Shown here: piece by piece, positions 7,952-16,001 of the stretch
Layout of the letters: each line of letters opens with the position of its first letter
How positions within the stretch are numbered: the first letter of the stretch is position 1
NCBI RefSeq assembly: GCF_000317285.1
Contig: NZ_AJLN01000084.1
Coordinates: 1 to 64,000, forward strand
Source of the DNA: Chlorogloeopsis fritschii PCC 6912
GTDB taxonomy: Bacteria; Cyanobacteriota; Cyanobacteriia; Cyanobacteriales; Nostocaceae
DNA: 64,000 bases
Direction: 5' to 3'
Translations under genes and position numbers: made by a program
The notes under the pieces: generated by a model
The model's input: the letters and a program-made list of their open reading frames with translations, nothing else
Databases searched by the model: none
Told to the model about the DNA's origin: nothing

Positions 7952-8815
7952 TTGCTGATTTCATCTGTTCAACTACCCCTACACAGTAAACGAATTCTTG
8001 TTACCGCACCTCGAAACTATGCCGCTAGGCTATCGGAACAACTCATCAATCAAGGTGCTCTACCTATATTGATGCCAACTATAGAAACCTGTGTGCTAGA
8101 AAATTTTGCACAGTTGGATATTGCACTTCAAAAAATTGACACTTTTGATTGGATTGCTTTTACCAGTAGAAATGGAATTGATGCCTTTTTTCAACGTTTA
8201 GAGTCTTTGGGGTTAAATCATCGGGTGCTGAAAAATTGTCGGTTGTCTGCCATTGGTAAGGATGCAGAAAGATTAGCAGCTTTTGGAGTTGAAGTAGATT
8301 TAATTCCTCAACAACCCAGCCCGCAAGGAATAATTGCTGAATTAGCTCAAATTCCAAATATCCAAGGGAAAAAAATTTTAGTGCCAGTTCCGGAAGTTGT
8401 TGGCGTACCAGAACCGGATGTAGTTCCTAACTTTGTTGCTGGTTTAAAAAACTTGGGCATGAGTGTGACTCGCGTACCAACTTATCTGACGCGGTGTTTA
8501 GACAAAAGTTTTTATGAGGTGGAGTTAAACCTGATTCGTCAAGGCAAGGTAGATGTAATAGCCTTTAGCAGCACTGCCGAAGTAGCAAGTTTTTTGCAAA
8601 TGTTCACTGCAAAAGCAGATTATCAACAGTGTGTTATTGCTTGTTTTGGCCCTTACACAGCAGCTAATGCCAACAAATTGGGTGTAAATGTCTCCATCAT
8701 TGCCCAAGATTACAGTTCTTTTGCTGGGTTTGCAGAAGCTATAGCCTCATTTTTTGCCACGATTAAAAGGGAACAGGGTACAGGGGACAGGGAACAGGAA
8801 GTTCATAATTCATAA
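7952..8815 (+). CDS. hemD: uroporphyrinogen-III synthase
   Basis: Cyclises hydroxymethylbilane to uroporphyrinogen III, the branch-point precursor of haem, chlorophyll, bilins and corrinoids. The HemD fold is shown by KRILVTAPRNYAARLSEQL near the start, DWIAFTSRNGIDAFF, and the second-domain segment DVIAFSSTAEVASFL followed by IACFGPYTAANANKLG. The open frame extends upstream to 7847, but that part lies inside the mobile unit. TTG 7952 with AGGAGGT 8 bases upstream is the best start, giving 287 residues, usual for the family. The C-terminus ends in a repeat-derived tail (REQGTGDREQEVHNS). The native promoter is now about 3 kb away, beyond the insertion. Confidence 0.85.
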   Translation: MLISSVQLPLHSKRILVTAPRNYAARLSEQLINQGALPILMPTIETCVLENFAQLDIALQKIDTFDWIAFTSRNGIDAFFQRLESLGLNHRVLKNCRLSAIGKDAERLAAFGVEVDLIPQQPSPQGIIAELAQIPNIQGKKILVPVPEVVGVPEPDVVPNFVAGLKNLGMSVTRVPTYLTRCLDKSFYEVELNLIRQGKVDVIAFSSTAEVASFLQMFTAKADYQQCVIACFGPYTAANANKLGVNVSIIAQDYSSFAGFAEAIASFFATIKREQGTGDREQEVHNS

Positions 8816-8832
8816 TTCATAATTCATAATTC
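8768..8832. repeat. heptad repeats at the hemD 3' end
   Basis: GGGAACAGGGTACAGGGGACAGGGAACAGG is followed by four tandem TTCATAA heptamers. The hemD stop codon lies within the TTCATAA run, so the repeat supplies the last residues of the protein. Confidence 0.75.
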
Positions 8833-8934
8833 AGAGTTGTGAGTCCTCCAAAAACCCTTGAAATTGTCATTTTTAATGTAAAGAATCGTAAATAACAGCT
8901 AAATCTTAACTATTGACGTTCACTATTGGGTTCT

Positions 8935-9062
8935 CAAAAGCTTGAAACCCTTGTAACAAAAGGGAAACAGCGTCAAAATAGGCGATCGGTTCTGAAGTAA
9001 ATCTTCGTGAATACCCCTCTCTCTACCTTCCTGTTATCCCGATCGCAGGGGATTTTTCTAGG
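8935..9062 (+). ncRNA. candidate small RNA upstream of the HU gene
   Basis: A 523-base gap (8816-9338) precedes the HU gene. Within it, CCCTT-GTAACAA-AAGGG forms a stem-loop directly followed by GGGAAACAG; then comes a short GAAG...CTTC hairpin, and finally ATCCC-GATCGCA-GGGGAT followed by TTTT, a terminator-like end near 9037-9058. The GGAAACA motif recalls the cyanobacterial Yfr2 RNA family, which normally shows it more than once; only one copy is clear here. No promoter was proven. It could instead be the HU gene leader. Confidence 0.3.
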
Positions 9063-9338
9063 TATTTTTTCCTACTTTAAGCGTGGTTTTTAGTGAAACA
9101 ACGCTCTTTTTCCGACAAAAAATCCTGAAATCTATATAAATTAATGGTTTCATCTATCCACTTCTGGCTTGGACAATTTAGAATGATTCATTGAAAAGTC
9201 GCACTGATGAGAGTTACAGAGATTTTAAGTATAAATACTCTCAAAAACGGCTTTGTAAATCTCCAAACAGTGATTTAGGTAAAGATGCGTCAAGCCGCAT
9301 CTGGACACAATCTCAAGTAAACCTTCAAGGAGTTTGAC

Positions 9339-9623
9339 ATGAATAAAGGTGAATTAGTTGATGCCGTAGCTGAGAAAGCTAGTGTAACCAAAAAACAAGC
9401 TGATGCAGTTTTAACTGCTGCTTTGGAAACCATCATCGAAGCTGTTTCCTCTGGTGATAAAGTCACCTTAGTAGGATTTGGTTCTTTTGAATCACGGGAA
9501 CGCAAAGCCCGCGAAGGGCGCAACCCGAAAACTAACGAAAAGATGGAGATTCCTGCAACTAAGGTTCCTGCCTTCTCAGCAGGCAAACTCTTCAGAGAAA
9601 AGGTTGCACCCCCAAAATCTTAG
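9339..9623 (+). CDS. hup: HU-family nucleoid DNA-binding protein
   Basis: 94 residues, the standard HU length. Family features: MNKGELVDAVAEKASVTKKQA at the start, TLVGFGSFESRERKAREGRNP, and a DNA-binding arm region ending TKVPAFSAGKLFREKV. HU dimers bend DNA without sequence preference and compact the nucleoid. The start ATG 9339 has AAGGAG nine bases upstream. It is followed after 43 bases by the CobD-like gene, so the two may be co-transcribed. A long leader (possibly an sRNA gene) lies upstream. Confidence 0.95.
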   Translation: MNKGELVDAVAEKASVTKKQADAVLTAALETIIEAVSSGDKVTLVGFGSFESRERKAREGRNPKTNEKMEIPATKVPAFSAGKLFREKVAPPKS

Positions 9624-9666
9624 TAAGTTCTTAGTAAGTTCTGTTTTTTCAAGGAACACTGTTTCA

Positions 9667-10851
9667 ATGCGGCAAAGAGCACACGGGGGAAATTTAGCTT
9701 GGGCATCAGCATTGGCTGGCTGTCCCCCTAGTGCTATTGTTGATTTTTCTGCCAGTATTAGTCCACTTGGCCCGCCCCGTAGCGTTCTAGCTGCAATCGA
9801 GTCCGAATTGGCGAATCTGAGGCACTATCCAGATCCAGATTATCGTGAACTGAGGTTGGCTCTGTGTCACTTTCATCAACTGCCCCTTGAGTGGATTCTG
9901 CCGGGTAACGGTTCGGCAGAATTATTAACACTGGCAGGTAGAGAATTAGCTGGATTAGCCGCGACAGTTTTAATCACTCCAGCCTTTGGCGACTACTACC
10001 GCTCGTTGTCGGCATACAACGCTAAAGTACTGGAGTTTCCTATTTCTTTAGAAAGACAAGGAAAAATTTCGACGCCAATACACGGGGAAAATTCTCCCCT
10101 CTTTCCATTTCCCCTCAACCCCATTACTGAGAAGTTTCCAACTCCAAAGCTAGCTGACATTCCACAGGAAGCCACCGATAGGGGTGGCTCTCCTGCTTCT
10201 GTGTATCCCTCCAAAAGGCATGGCTTACTCTTAAATAACCCCCACAACCCAACGGGCAAGTTATTTTCGCGGGAAGCCATTCTGCCTTACCTTGATGAAT
10301 TTGGCTTGGTGGTGGTGGATGAAGCGTTTATGGATTTTCTGCCTGCGTGCGAGGAACAAAGCTTAATTGGGGTAGTGCAGAAATATCCAAATTTAGTAAT
10401 TTTACGATCGCTAACTAAGTTTTACAGCCTTCCCGGATTACGATTGGGTTATGCGATCGCTCACCCTGATCGGTTGCAGCGCTGGCAGTCTTGGCGCGAT
10501 CCTTGGCCTGTTAATACTCTTGCCCAGGCGGCAGCAATTGCAGCAGTTAGCGATCGCGAATTTCAACAGCAAACTTGGGCATGGCTACCACCAGCAAGAA
10601 AACAATTGTTTGAAGGTTTAGCTCAGATAACAGGTTTGCAACCTTGCAAGAGTGCTGCTAATTTTTTGTTGGTGAGTTCGCAACAGTCAAGTTGCAAGTT
10701 GCAGGAGGAGCTACTCAAGCATCACCAGATTTTGATTCGCGATTGTCTGAGTTTTAGGGAGCTTGGCGATCGCTATTTTCGTGTTGCTGTCCGCTTATCT
10801 TCAGAGAACCAACGTTTATTAAATGCGATCGCTTTAGTCAATAATTTATAG
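9667..10851 (+). CDS. cobD: L-threonine-phosphate decarboxylase-like PLP enzyme
   Basis: A fold-type I PLP enzyme of 394 residues. CobD decarboxylates threonine phosphate to aminopropanol phosphate for the lower ligand arm of cobalamin. Evidence: start MRQRAHGGNLAWASALAG, DFSASISPLGPP (the N-P-x-G region of the histidinol-phosphate aminotransferase clan), GNGSAELL, NNPHNPTG, DEAFMDF and the PLP-lysine motif SLTKFYSLPGLRLGYA. ATG 9667 is chosen because the longer frame overlaps the HU gene. About 50 residues before NNPHNPTG (around 10050-10215) look unrelated to the family and may be repeat-derived. A histidinol-phosphate aminotransferase is the alternative, but the HGGN start favours CobD. 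Confidence 0.8.
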   Translation: MRQRAHGGNLAWASALAGCPPSAIVDFSASISPLGPPRSVLAAIESELANLRHYPDPDYRELRLALCHFHQLPLEWILPGNGSAELLTLAGRELAGLAATVLITPAFGDYYRSLSAYNAKVLEFPISLERQGKISTPIHGENSPLFPFPLNPITEKFPTPKLADIPQEATDRGGSPASVYPSKRHGLLLNNPHNPTGKLFSREAILPYLDEFGLVVVDEAFMDFLPACEEQSLIGVVQKYPNLVILRSLTKFYSLPGLRLGYAIAHPDRLQRWQSWRDPWPVNTLAQAAAIAAVSDREFQQQTWAWLPPARKQLFEGLAQITGLQPCKSAANFLLVSSQQSSCKLQEELLKHHQILIRDCLSFRELGDRYFRVAVRLSSENQRLLNAIALVNNL

Positions 10852-10886
10852 CAGTCCTATTTTAGATGTAAAAATTTTATCAAGGT

Positions 10887-10945
10887 GACTAATGACCAAT
10901 GACTAATGACCAATGACCAATGACTAATAACTAATGACTGTTGAC
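10887..10945. repeat. AATGACC/AATGACT heptad repeats
   Basis: Tandem heptamers run up to and into the start codon of the flavoprotein gene at 10934, so any ribosome site for that gene lies inside the repeat. Confidence 0.8.
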
Positions 10946-12388
10946 TACGATGTTGTAATTATTGGTGGTACTCAGGCTGGGCGTTATGCTGCTCAGATAG
11001 CAACCCAATTTAGAGCCAAAGTCGCTTTGGTGGAACCAAAATCTAGTTATAAGTTTATTCATCAGTATGTTTTTAGCGAAATCAGCAAACTCGCCCAGCA
11101 CTTAAGCAATACTGCCCAATTCGGAATCAAAGCCTTACACTCCGATACCGCAGAAGAATACCAAATATCTTTAACATGGCCAGATGCGATGCTATATGCT
11201 CAGGGCGTCGCCTCTAATTTAGAAGAATTACATTCACCTGCAATCTTAGCTGCCCAAGGTGTTGATGTTATTGTTGGCGAGGGCGAATTTCAATCTTCTC
11301 CCCATCTAGCATTTGTTGTTGGCGATCGCCTGCTGCGCGCACGTACCTATTTACTAGCCAATGGTTCAGTTCCTGCAATTCCAGAGATTGAAGGATTACA
11401 AAAAACAGGCTTTTTGCGCCTATCTCAAATCTGGCAGTCTCTCAGTAGCGATACACCACCCAAAAATTGGGTTATTCTTGGCGGTGTTCCCCAAAGCATC
11501 CAGGTAGCGCAAACGTTAGCAAGATTGGGTTGTAGTGTAACGCTCATCGTTAACAGCCCTTGGATAATTCGTCATGTCGATCCAGAAATAGCCCAACTCC
11601 TACAAGCACATCTAGAAGCGGAAGGTGTGCGCATCCTCACGCAAACACCAGTTACTCAAGTAAGGCTAATTGAGGACAAAAAGTGGCTTCAGGCAGGAGA
11701 TAAAGCGATTGAAACTGATGAAATTGTTGTAGCAACTGCGCAGCGCCCAAATATTGAATCCCTGAATCTAGCAGCAGTGGGTGTAAAGTGGTACCACCGC
11801 CGTTTGGTAGTGAATGAAAAGCTGCAAACGACTAATCACCGTATTTATGCTTGTGGTGATGTCATCGGTGGATATGATTGTCCTCAGATTGCTAATTATG
11901 AAGCGAGAATTGCTTTGAAAAATGCTCTGTTTTTTCCCAGGTATAAAGTTAATTATCAATGCATTCCTTGGGGAGTATTTTCTCAGCCGATACTAGCGCA
12001 GGTTGGTGTAGGAGAGGCACAAGCAAAACGTCAATATCATCAAGATGAAATTTTAGTTTTAAAGCAATATTTCAAAACATTGGCAGCTGCTCATATTCAA
12101 GAAGAAATTACAGGTATATGTAAATTAGTTGTTCGACAGAATGGAGAAATTCTCGGTGCTTCGATACTGGGAGCACAAGCTAATGAATTCATTAATATCA
12201 TTGCTCTAGCTATTGCCCAAAAAATTAAAATCTATCAAATAGCTAATTTAGCTTCTATTTTTCCCAGTTACTCGGAAATTTTAGAACAAACTGCGCAAGA
12301 GTGGGACAAGCAAAGGTTACAAAGCAATATACTCAAGCAAGAATTTTTGGAAGGTTTCTTTCACTTGCGGCGAAATTGGAATATTTAA
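10934..12388 (+). CDS. FAD/NAD(P)-dependent oxidoreductase lacking the redox-active disulfide
   Basis: 484 residues, class-I pyridine nucleotide-disulfide oxidoreductase architecture. FAD site DVVIIGGTQAGRYAA at 5-19; NAD(P) site NWVILGGVPQSIQVAQTLARLG; second FAD segment RIYACGDVIGGYD; then a C-terminal dimerisation domain (LVVRQNGEILGASILG). The position where dihydrolipoamide or mercuric reductases have C-x4-C reads SSYKFIHQYVFSEISKLA, without cysteines. Disulfide chemistry is thus unlikely, and it may act as an NAD(P)H:acceptor (for example quinone) oxidoreductase; the substrate is unknown. The start lies inside heptad repeats, and no independent ribosome site is obvious. Confidence 0.75.
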   Translation: MTVDYDVVIIGGTQAGRYAAQIATQFRAKVALVEPKSSYKFIHQYVFSEISKLAQHLSNTAQFGIKALHSDTAEEYQISLTWPDAMLYAQGVASNLEELHSPAILAAQGVDVIVGEGEFQSSPHLAFVVGDRLLRARTYLLANGSVPAIPEIEGLQKTGFLRLSQIWQSLSSDTPPKNWVILGGVPQSIQVAQTLARLGCSVTLIVNSPWIIRHVDPEIAQLLQAHLEAEGVRILTQTPVTQVRLIEDKKWLQAGDKAIETDEIVVATAQRPNIESLNLAAVGVKWYHRRLVVNEKLQTTNHRIYACGDVIGGYDCPQIANYEARIALKNALFFPRYKVNYQCIPWGVFSQPILAQVGVGEAQAKRQYHQDEILVLKQYFKTLAAAHIQEEITGICKLVVRQNGEILGASILGAQANEFINIIALAIAQKIKIYQIANLASIFPSYSEILEQTAQEWDKQRLQSNILKQEFLEGFFHLRRNWNI

Positions 12389-12545
12389 GTAAATTGATAA
12401 TTTTAAAATGCGGTACGTTACGCGCTGCTGGCGTGGCAAGGCTAAAATGAAGTGATAGAAAAGGCTTGTAGTAGTGCTGTCTGAGCAGAAGTTGACTACC
12501 AATATCATAGACTTCTCGCAACAATCACGATCTAGGTTAATTACA

Positions 12546-12606
12546 ACCACAGATAAACACAGATGGACACCGATGGTATCTGTGTTTATCTGTGTCCATC
12601 CGTGGT
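12546..12606. repeat. long perfect palindrome (16-bp arms)
   Basis: ACAGATAAACACAGAT (12549-12564) and ATCTGTGTTTATCTGT (12578-12593) are exact reverse complements around a 13-base loop, extended by an outer ACC/GGT pairing. It lies downstream of the flavoprotein gene and may act as a strong hairpin or a repeat unit. Confidence 0.75.
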
Positions 12607-12689
12607 CGATTTATTTGAAAATAGAATGAGTACAAAAGGTTTAATACACAAATTTATCCTTGCCACACCACTACATTTTTTTACTAAGC

Positions 12690-12860
12690 CACTGTACGGG
12701 AGGCAGCGCGTTGCGGAGCCAGTGCGGTGGACGGGTTCCCGGCATAAAGCACCTGGCGTCGGGTTCCCCGCGTTGTAGCGACTGCCGTGCGAGTTTAAAA
12801 GATAAATTGTCGGTTTTAACCCAAAAATAATAAACAAAACCCGCCACTACTAACCACTAA
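12690..12860 (+). repeat. GC-rich modular repeat, copy A
   Basis: The head GGGAGGCAGCGCG leads to GTAGCGACTGCCGTGCG. An AT-rich spacer follows, then a tail with AAAACCCGCC and CTACTAACCACTAAC. The same modules occur at 15625-15918 (two units) and, inverted, at 55453-55584. Confidence 0.7.
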
Positions 12861-14648
12861 CTATAACTTTTTATTCTTCCCTTCCAATAGCGAGACACTA
12901 CCAATACCTTGCAGAATTCCACGAACAATTAAACCTAAACCTCGACCAACTATTTGCGTGAGAACAAAGACAACTCCACTACCTAAGAAAGATAATAAAG
13001 ATTGCAATCGAGGTGCGATCGCATCACCAAATTCTAATCCTAAAGTTATAAACAGAGGAATTCCTGAAAGTTCTCTTAACTCCTGAGTACGGGGAGCATA
13101 AATGGAAACTTTAGCAATACCGCGTGGAGCAAATACAAATAGTTCATAGCGACTTTCAAAAATTGCCTTTGGTTCTGTGACATAGTTTCTGAGTCGATAT
13201 TTCCAAGACAAATCATTTCTGAAACGCTCAATTTGCCGACTGGAAATTAATTTGCGATCATAAAAATTGTGTTTAATATCTTCTACATCAGCTAAGTAGT
13301 TTAGTAGCGGTTGTACTACACTATTTGCTACTTGAATCAACAAATTTTCTAACAATATTTCTGCTTGTTCTTTAGCTTCAAAGCTTCCCGCAATATAACT
13401 TTTATTATCAACAATTAAATCTGTTTGAAATAATAAATAAGCAAATAACTCTCTAACTAAAGGTATTTTATTGAGAATTTCTACTTGTACTACTCCAGCA
13501 TTTTGTAGTAATACATTTACAATTTCTACAAAAGTATTGCCTACTTTTACCCTAGAAAATTTCCCAAAAAATTCTATTGTTGCTTCTCGCCATAAATCAT
13601 ACAATATCTTATTTTTGATTTCAGATAATTGCTGCATTTCGATTTGAGAACTACGCAGTTCATCTAAAGCATCAGCAACTTTTTGCAAAATTATATAAAG
13701 TAATTCTCGTTTTTTATCTGGACGTAAAATATCAATTTCTAAGGCAACATCTGTGATATTTTGCAAAGGATATTGAAGTTTATTAATGCAAGATGCAAAT
13801 AATGTGGCTTGCAGCGCTCTTGGGCTAAGTAAGGAGGGAGCGTTCTGCATTTGTGTTAAGTCTGATGGAGCGATCGCGCTGCTGGTAGAAAAGTTTGCAG
13901 GAGGAGGAGAGGGTAACTCCTCAAAAAGCCTAGATTGGCTCTGTTCATTTAGTTGTGCTCTGGAAGGTGTAGCTAATAAATGATTAACTAGCCAACGAGA
14001 TGCGAGCAATTCTCGTCGCTGCCCGGCTAAAACTGCTCGCTCTAACACTGTCAGTCCGGGAGTTTGCAACTGTGCCGTCACTGCTGCTAAGTTAGCATCA
14101 ATTTGAGCAATTCCTGACGAACGTAAGTTTTCTACATATTTAGTAAGGCGTTGAGTGAAAACAAACCCAGAGAATTTGTCAGCGTCTTTACGTCTGGTTA
14201 TCTCCGTGTCTTTTTGTCCACTCTCGTGCCAATGGGAATAACCCGCTGCCACTTCTTGAATCGCAGTGACTAACTCTGAAATGGGCGTGCCTTTTGGGCA
14301 GTATCCGCCTACACCAGTTGCTTTGGCTGCCATTAGCAACCCTCGATCTTGAAGAGAACTGAGAAGCAAAATAGGCAGGTTAGGGTACTGGGTTTTCAAT
14401 TGCCGACAAAGTTGTAAACCTAGCTGCTGACTTTGAATGGAGCGACTGTTGCCCAACTCTAAAATAACTATATCTACACTTGTAGGGTCTTGCGAGGCAA
14501 GTTCTGCTAAAGTCTGCAAAACAGCAGTGTCTGTTTCCGCTTCCGACACCACTTGTAAATAAGGAAATTCTTCTAGAGCCACCCGTAATCCCAGCCGAAA
14601 GATAGGATCTTGGTCAACTAGCAATAATTTTAAAGGGCGATCGCTCAT
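12861..14648 (-). CDS. DUF3685-type protein with N-terminal pseudo-receiver domain
   Basis: 595 residues from ATG 14648 (the frame runs three codons further to a TTG, less likely). Residues 5-135 form a CheY-like receiver: LLLVDQDP supplies the acidic pocket and CPKGTP the conserved lysine (about 119). At the phosphoacceptor position the sequence is VDIVILELG, so glutamate replaces aspartate at about residue 64. A long C-terminal part (LRNYVTEPKAIFESRYELFVFA, later ELSGIPLFITLGLEFGDAIAPRLQSLLSFLG) fits the cyanobacterial DUF3685 family as I remember it. The role is unknown; phosphorylation-independent signalling is inferred from the substitution. Confidence 0.75.
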   Translation of the reverse strand: MSDRPLKLLLVDQDPIFRLGLRVALEEFPYLQVVSEAETDTAVLQTLAELASQDPTSVDIVILELGNSRSIQSQQLGLQLCRQLKTQYPNLPILLLSSLQDRGLLMAAKATGVGGYCPKGTPISELVTAIQEVAAGYSHWHESGQKDTEITRRKDADKFSGFVFTQRLTKYVENLRSSGIAQIDANLAAVTAQLQTPGLTVLERAVLAGQRRELLASRWLVNHLLATPSRAQLNEQSQSRLFEELPSPPPANFSTSSAIAPSDLTQMQNAPSLLSPRALQATLFASCINKLQYPLQNITDVALEIDILRPDKKRELLYIILQKVADALDELRSSQIEMQQLSEIKNKILYDLWREATIEFFGKFSRVKVGNTFVEIVNVLLQNAGVVQVEILNKIPLVRELFAYLLFQTDLIVDNKSYIAGSFEAKEQAEILLENLLIQVANSVVQPLLNYLADVEDIKHNFYDRKLISSRQIERFRNDLSWKYRLRNYVTEPKAIFESRYELFVFAPRGIAKVSIYAPRTQELRELSGIPLFITLGLEFGDAIAPRLQSLLSFLGSGVVFVLTQIVGRGLGLIVRGILQGIGSVSLLEGKNKKL

Positions 14649-14878
14649 ATTCACCAAAACCCTGTGACGCTGTATTTGACAAGTTTGCGGTCACAGCAGC
14701 CAGACATCAATATCTCTGATACCTTTAAAAACACAGCCGATTGTGAAAGTGTAAAAGCTGAATCTAATTTTGCCAGAAAATGTATACAAAAATGATCCTA
14801 ACAATCGAAATGCTTCGGCAGGAATTTATTGGGAAGAGCAGGCAAGGGAGTATGAGAGTTGGAGATACTTCATTGTAT

Positions 14879-15325
14879 TTATTCAGGATTTTTGTCCCGA
14901 TAGCCATAAAAATTGATGCTGTAGTCAGTAATCCGCACTCCTGTTTGTTCTTCAACTTGACGAATTATATCTTCTGGCAATGTCACGTGTACATCTAAAA
15001 TTTGGTTAGTATCCACACAGTTGATATGACTGTGAGAATCGCTGATATTGCCGTATAAACGTCCATCACAGTGTTCTATACACTCAATGATGCCACTCGA
15101 AGATAAGGCTTCTAGATTTTGATATACAGAGGTATGACCGATCGCTTTTCCTTGTTGATTGAGGCGATCATAAATTTCTCTGGCAGACAGGTGCTCTTTT
15201 GCTTGCCACAGCAACTCTAAAATAAAACGACGCTGGCGGCTTACACGCATCCCCAAAGCTTGGCACTGATCTAGAGCATCTTCCAAAGAACGAATTGGTT
15301 TTTTAGAAATAGTGGGTTTTTGCAT
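14879..15325 (-). CDS. perR: Fur-family metalloregulator, PerR/FurC-like
   Basis: 148 residues. A winged-helix domain (about 20-90) has LGMRVSRQRRFILELLW and the recognition region AIGHTSVYQNLEALSSSGII. A metal-binding dimerisation domain follows, with HCDGRLYGNISDSHSHINC. The two C-x2-C zinc motifs of classical Fur and Zur are missing: only C103 remains after HSH (98-100), and no C-terminal CxxC is seen. This matches my memory of the Anabaena FurC/PerR type, which controls peroxide-stress genes, but the paralogue call is inference. Start ATG 15325. Confidence 0.8.
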   Translation of the reverse strand: MQKPTISKKPIRSLEDALDQCQALGMRVSRQRRFILELLWQAKEHLSAREIYDRLNQQGKAIGHTSVYQNLEALSSSGIIECIEHCDGRLYGNISDSHSHINCVDTNQILDVHVTLPEDIIRQVEEQTGVRITDYSINFYGYRDKNPE

Positions 15326-15624
15326 ATCTATGTTTGTTAACTGTTTGGGTAATTAGGTAATTTTTTCTTGTTAATGTTTATTTGTTATTTTATAAATCTA
15401 AAGCTGATGTACCTACTAAGTTCGTCTTGCACTGTGTGATGATTTCTGCCTGCTGTGGAAATCACACTTTGACGGTAGGAATTTTGTGAATTTTGTGATT
15501 TTTGAAAGTTTTGCGATCGCACCTTAATCTAAAACAAACTCATTACAACTTTAGCTTAAAATTACAGCAAACGTCCACTTGTGGGTAGATGTATTGGCTT
15601 TTTAGTCATTAGTCATTGGTCATT
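15326..15624. other. intergenic stretch upstream of the Fur-like gene
   Basis: Contains the presumed perR promoter region (AT-rich, 15345-15400), then a non-coding stretch leading into AGTCATTAGTCATTGGTCATTAG heptads near 15603. No gene or clear hairpin was found. Confidence 0.4.
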
Positions 15625-15745
15625 AGTAGGGGAGGCAGCGCGTTGCCGGGGTTCCCCCGGTTGTAGCGACTGCCGTGCGGGTTTATTTAGATATTTTTTC
15701 ATTCTAGAGAGATTGTTGTTAAAACCCGCCCATACAGTGGTTAGT
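15625..15745 (+). repeat. GC-rich modular repeat, copy B
   Basis: Starts TAGTAGGGGAGGCAGCGCG and contains GTTGTAGCGACTGCCGTGCG. GGGTTTATTT and TTAAAACCCGCCC form an inverted pair around an AT-rich spacer. It ends ACAGTGGTTAGTAG, which is shared with the start of the adjacent copy C. Confidence 0.75.
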
Positions 15746-15918
15746 AGGGGAGGCAGCGCGCCCTTGCGGAGCCAGTGCGCCCTTGGGGGTTCCCCCCGTT
15801 GTAGCACCTGGCGTCGGGTTAAGCGCGTCGAGTGCGACTGCCGTGCGGGTTTTACTGATTATCTTTCGCTTCAAACCGAGGATTTATCTTTTAAACCCGC
15901 CCGTACAGTGGTTAGTAG
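15744..15918 (+). repeat. GC-rich modular repeat, copy C (tandem with copy B)
   Basis: Same head and tail as copy B, with an enlarged GC-rich head that includes CACCTGGCGTCGGGTTAAGC. CGGGTTTTA and TTTTAAACCCGCC flank an AT-rich spacer. Ends GTACAGTGGTTAGTAG. Confidence 0.75.
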
Positions 15919-16001
15919 TTCTCCTTGTCCCCTTGTCCTCTTCATTCCCCTTTGACGCGAGAAGAGAGTAGTATTAATTGTCGAGGTTACATTCTAAGCC
16001 A

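Noticed and set aside
12563-12837. Short frames on both strands
   Set aside because: They run through the palindrome and the GC-rich repeat, which explains the open frames.
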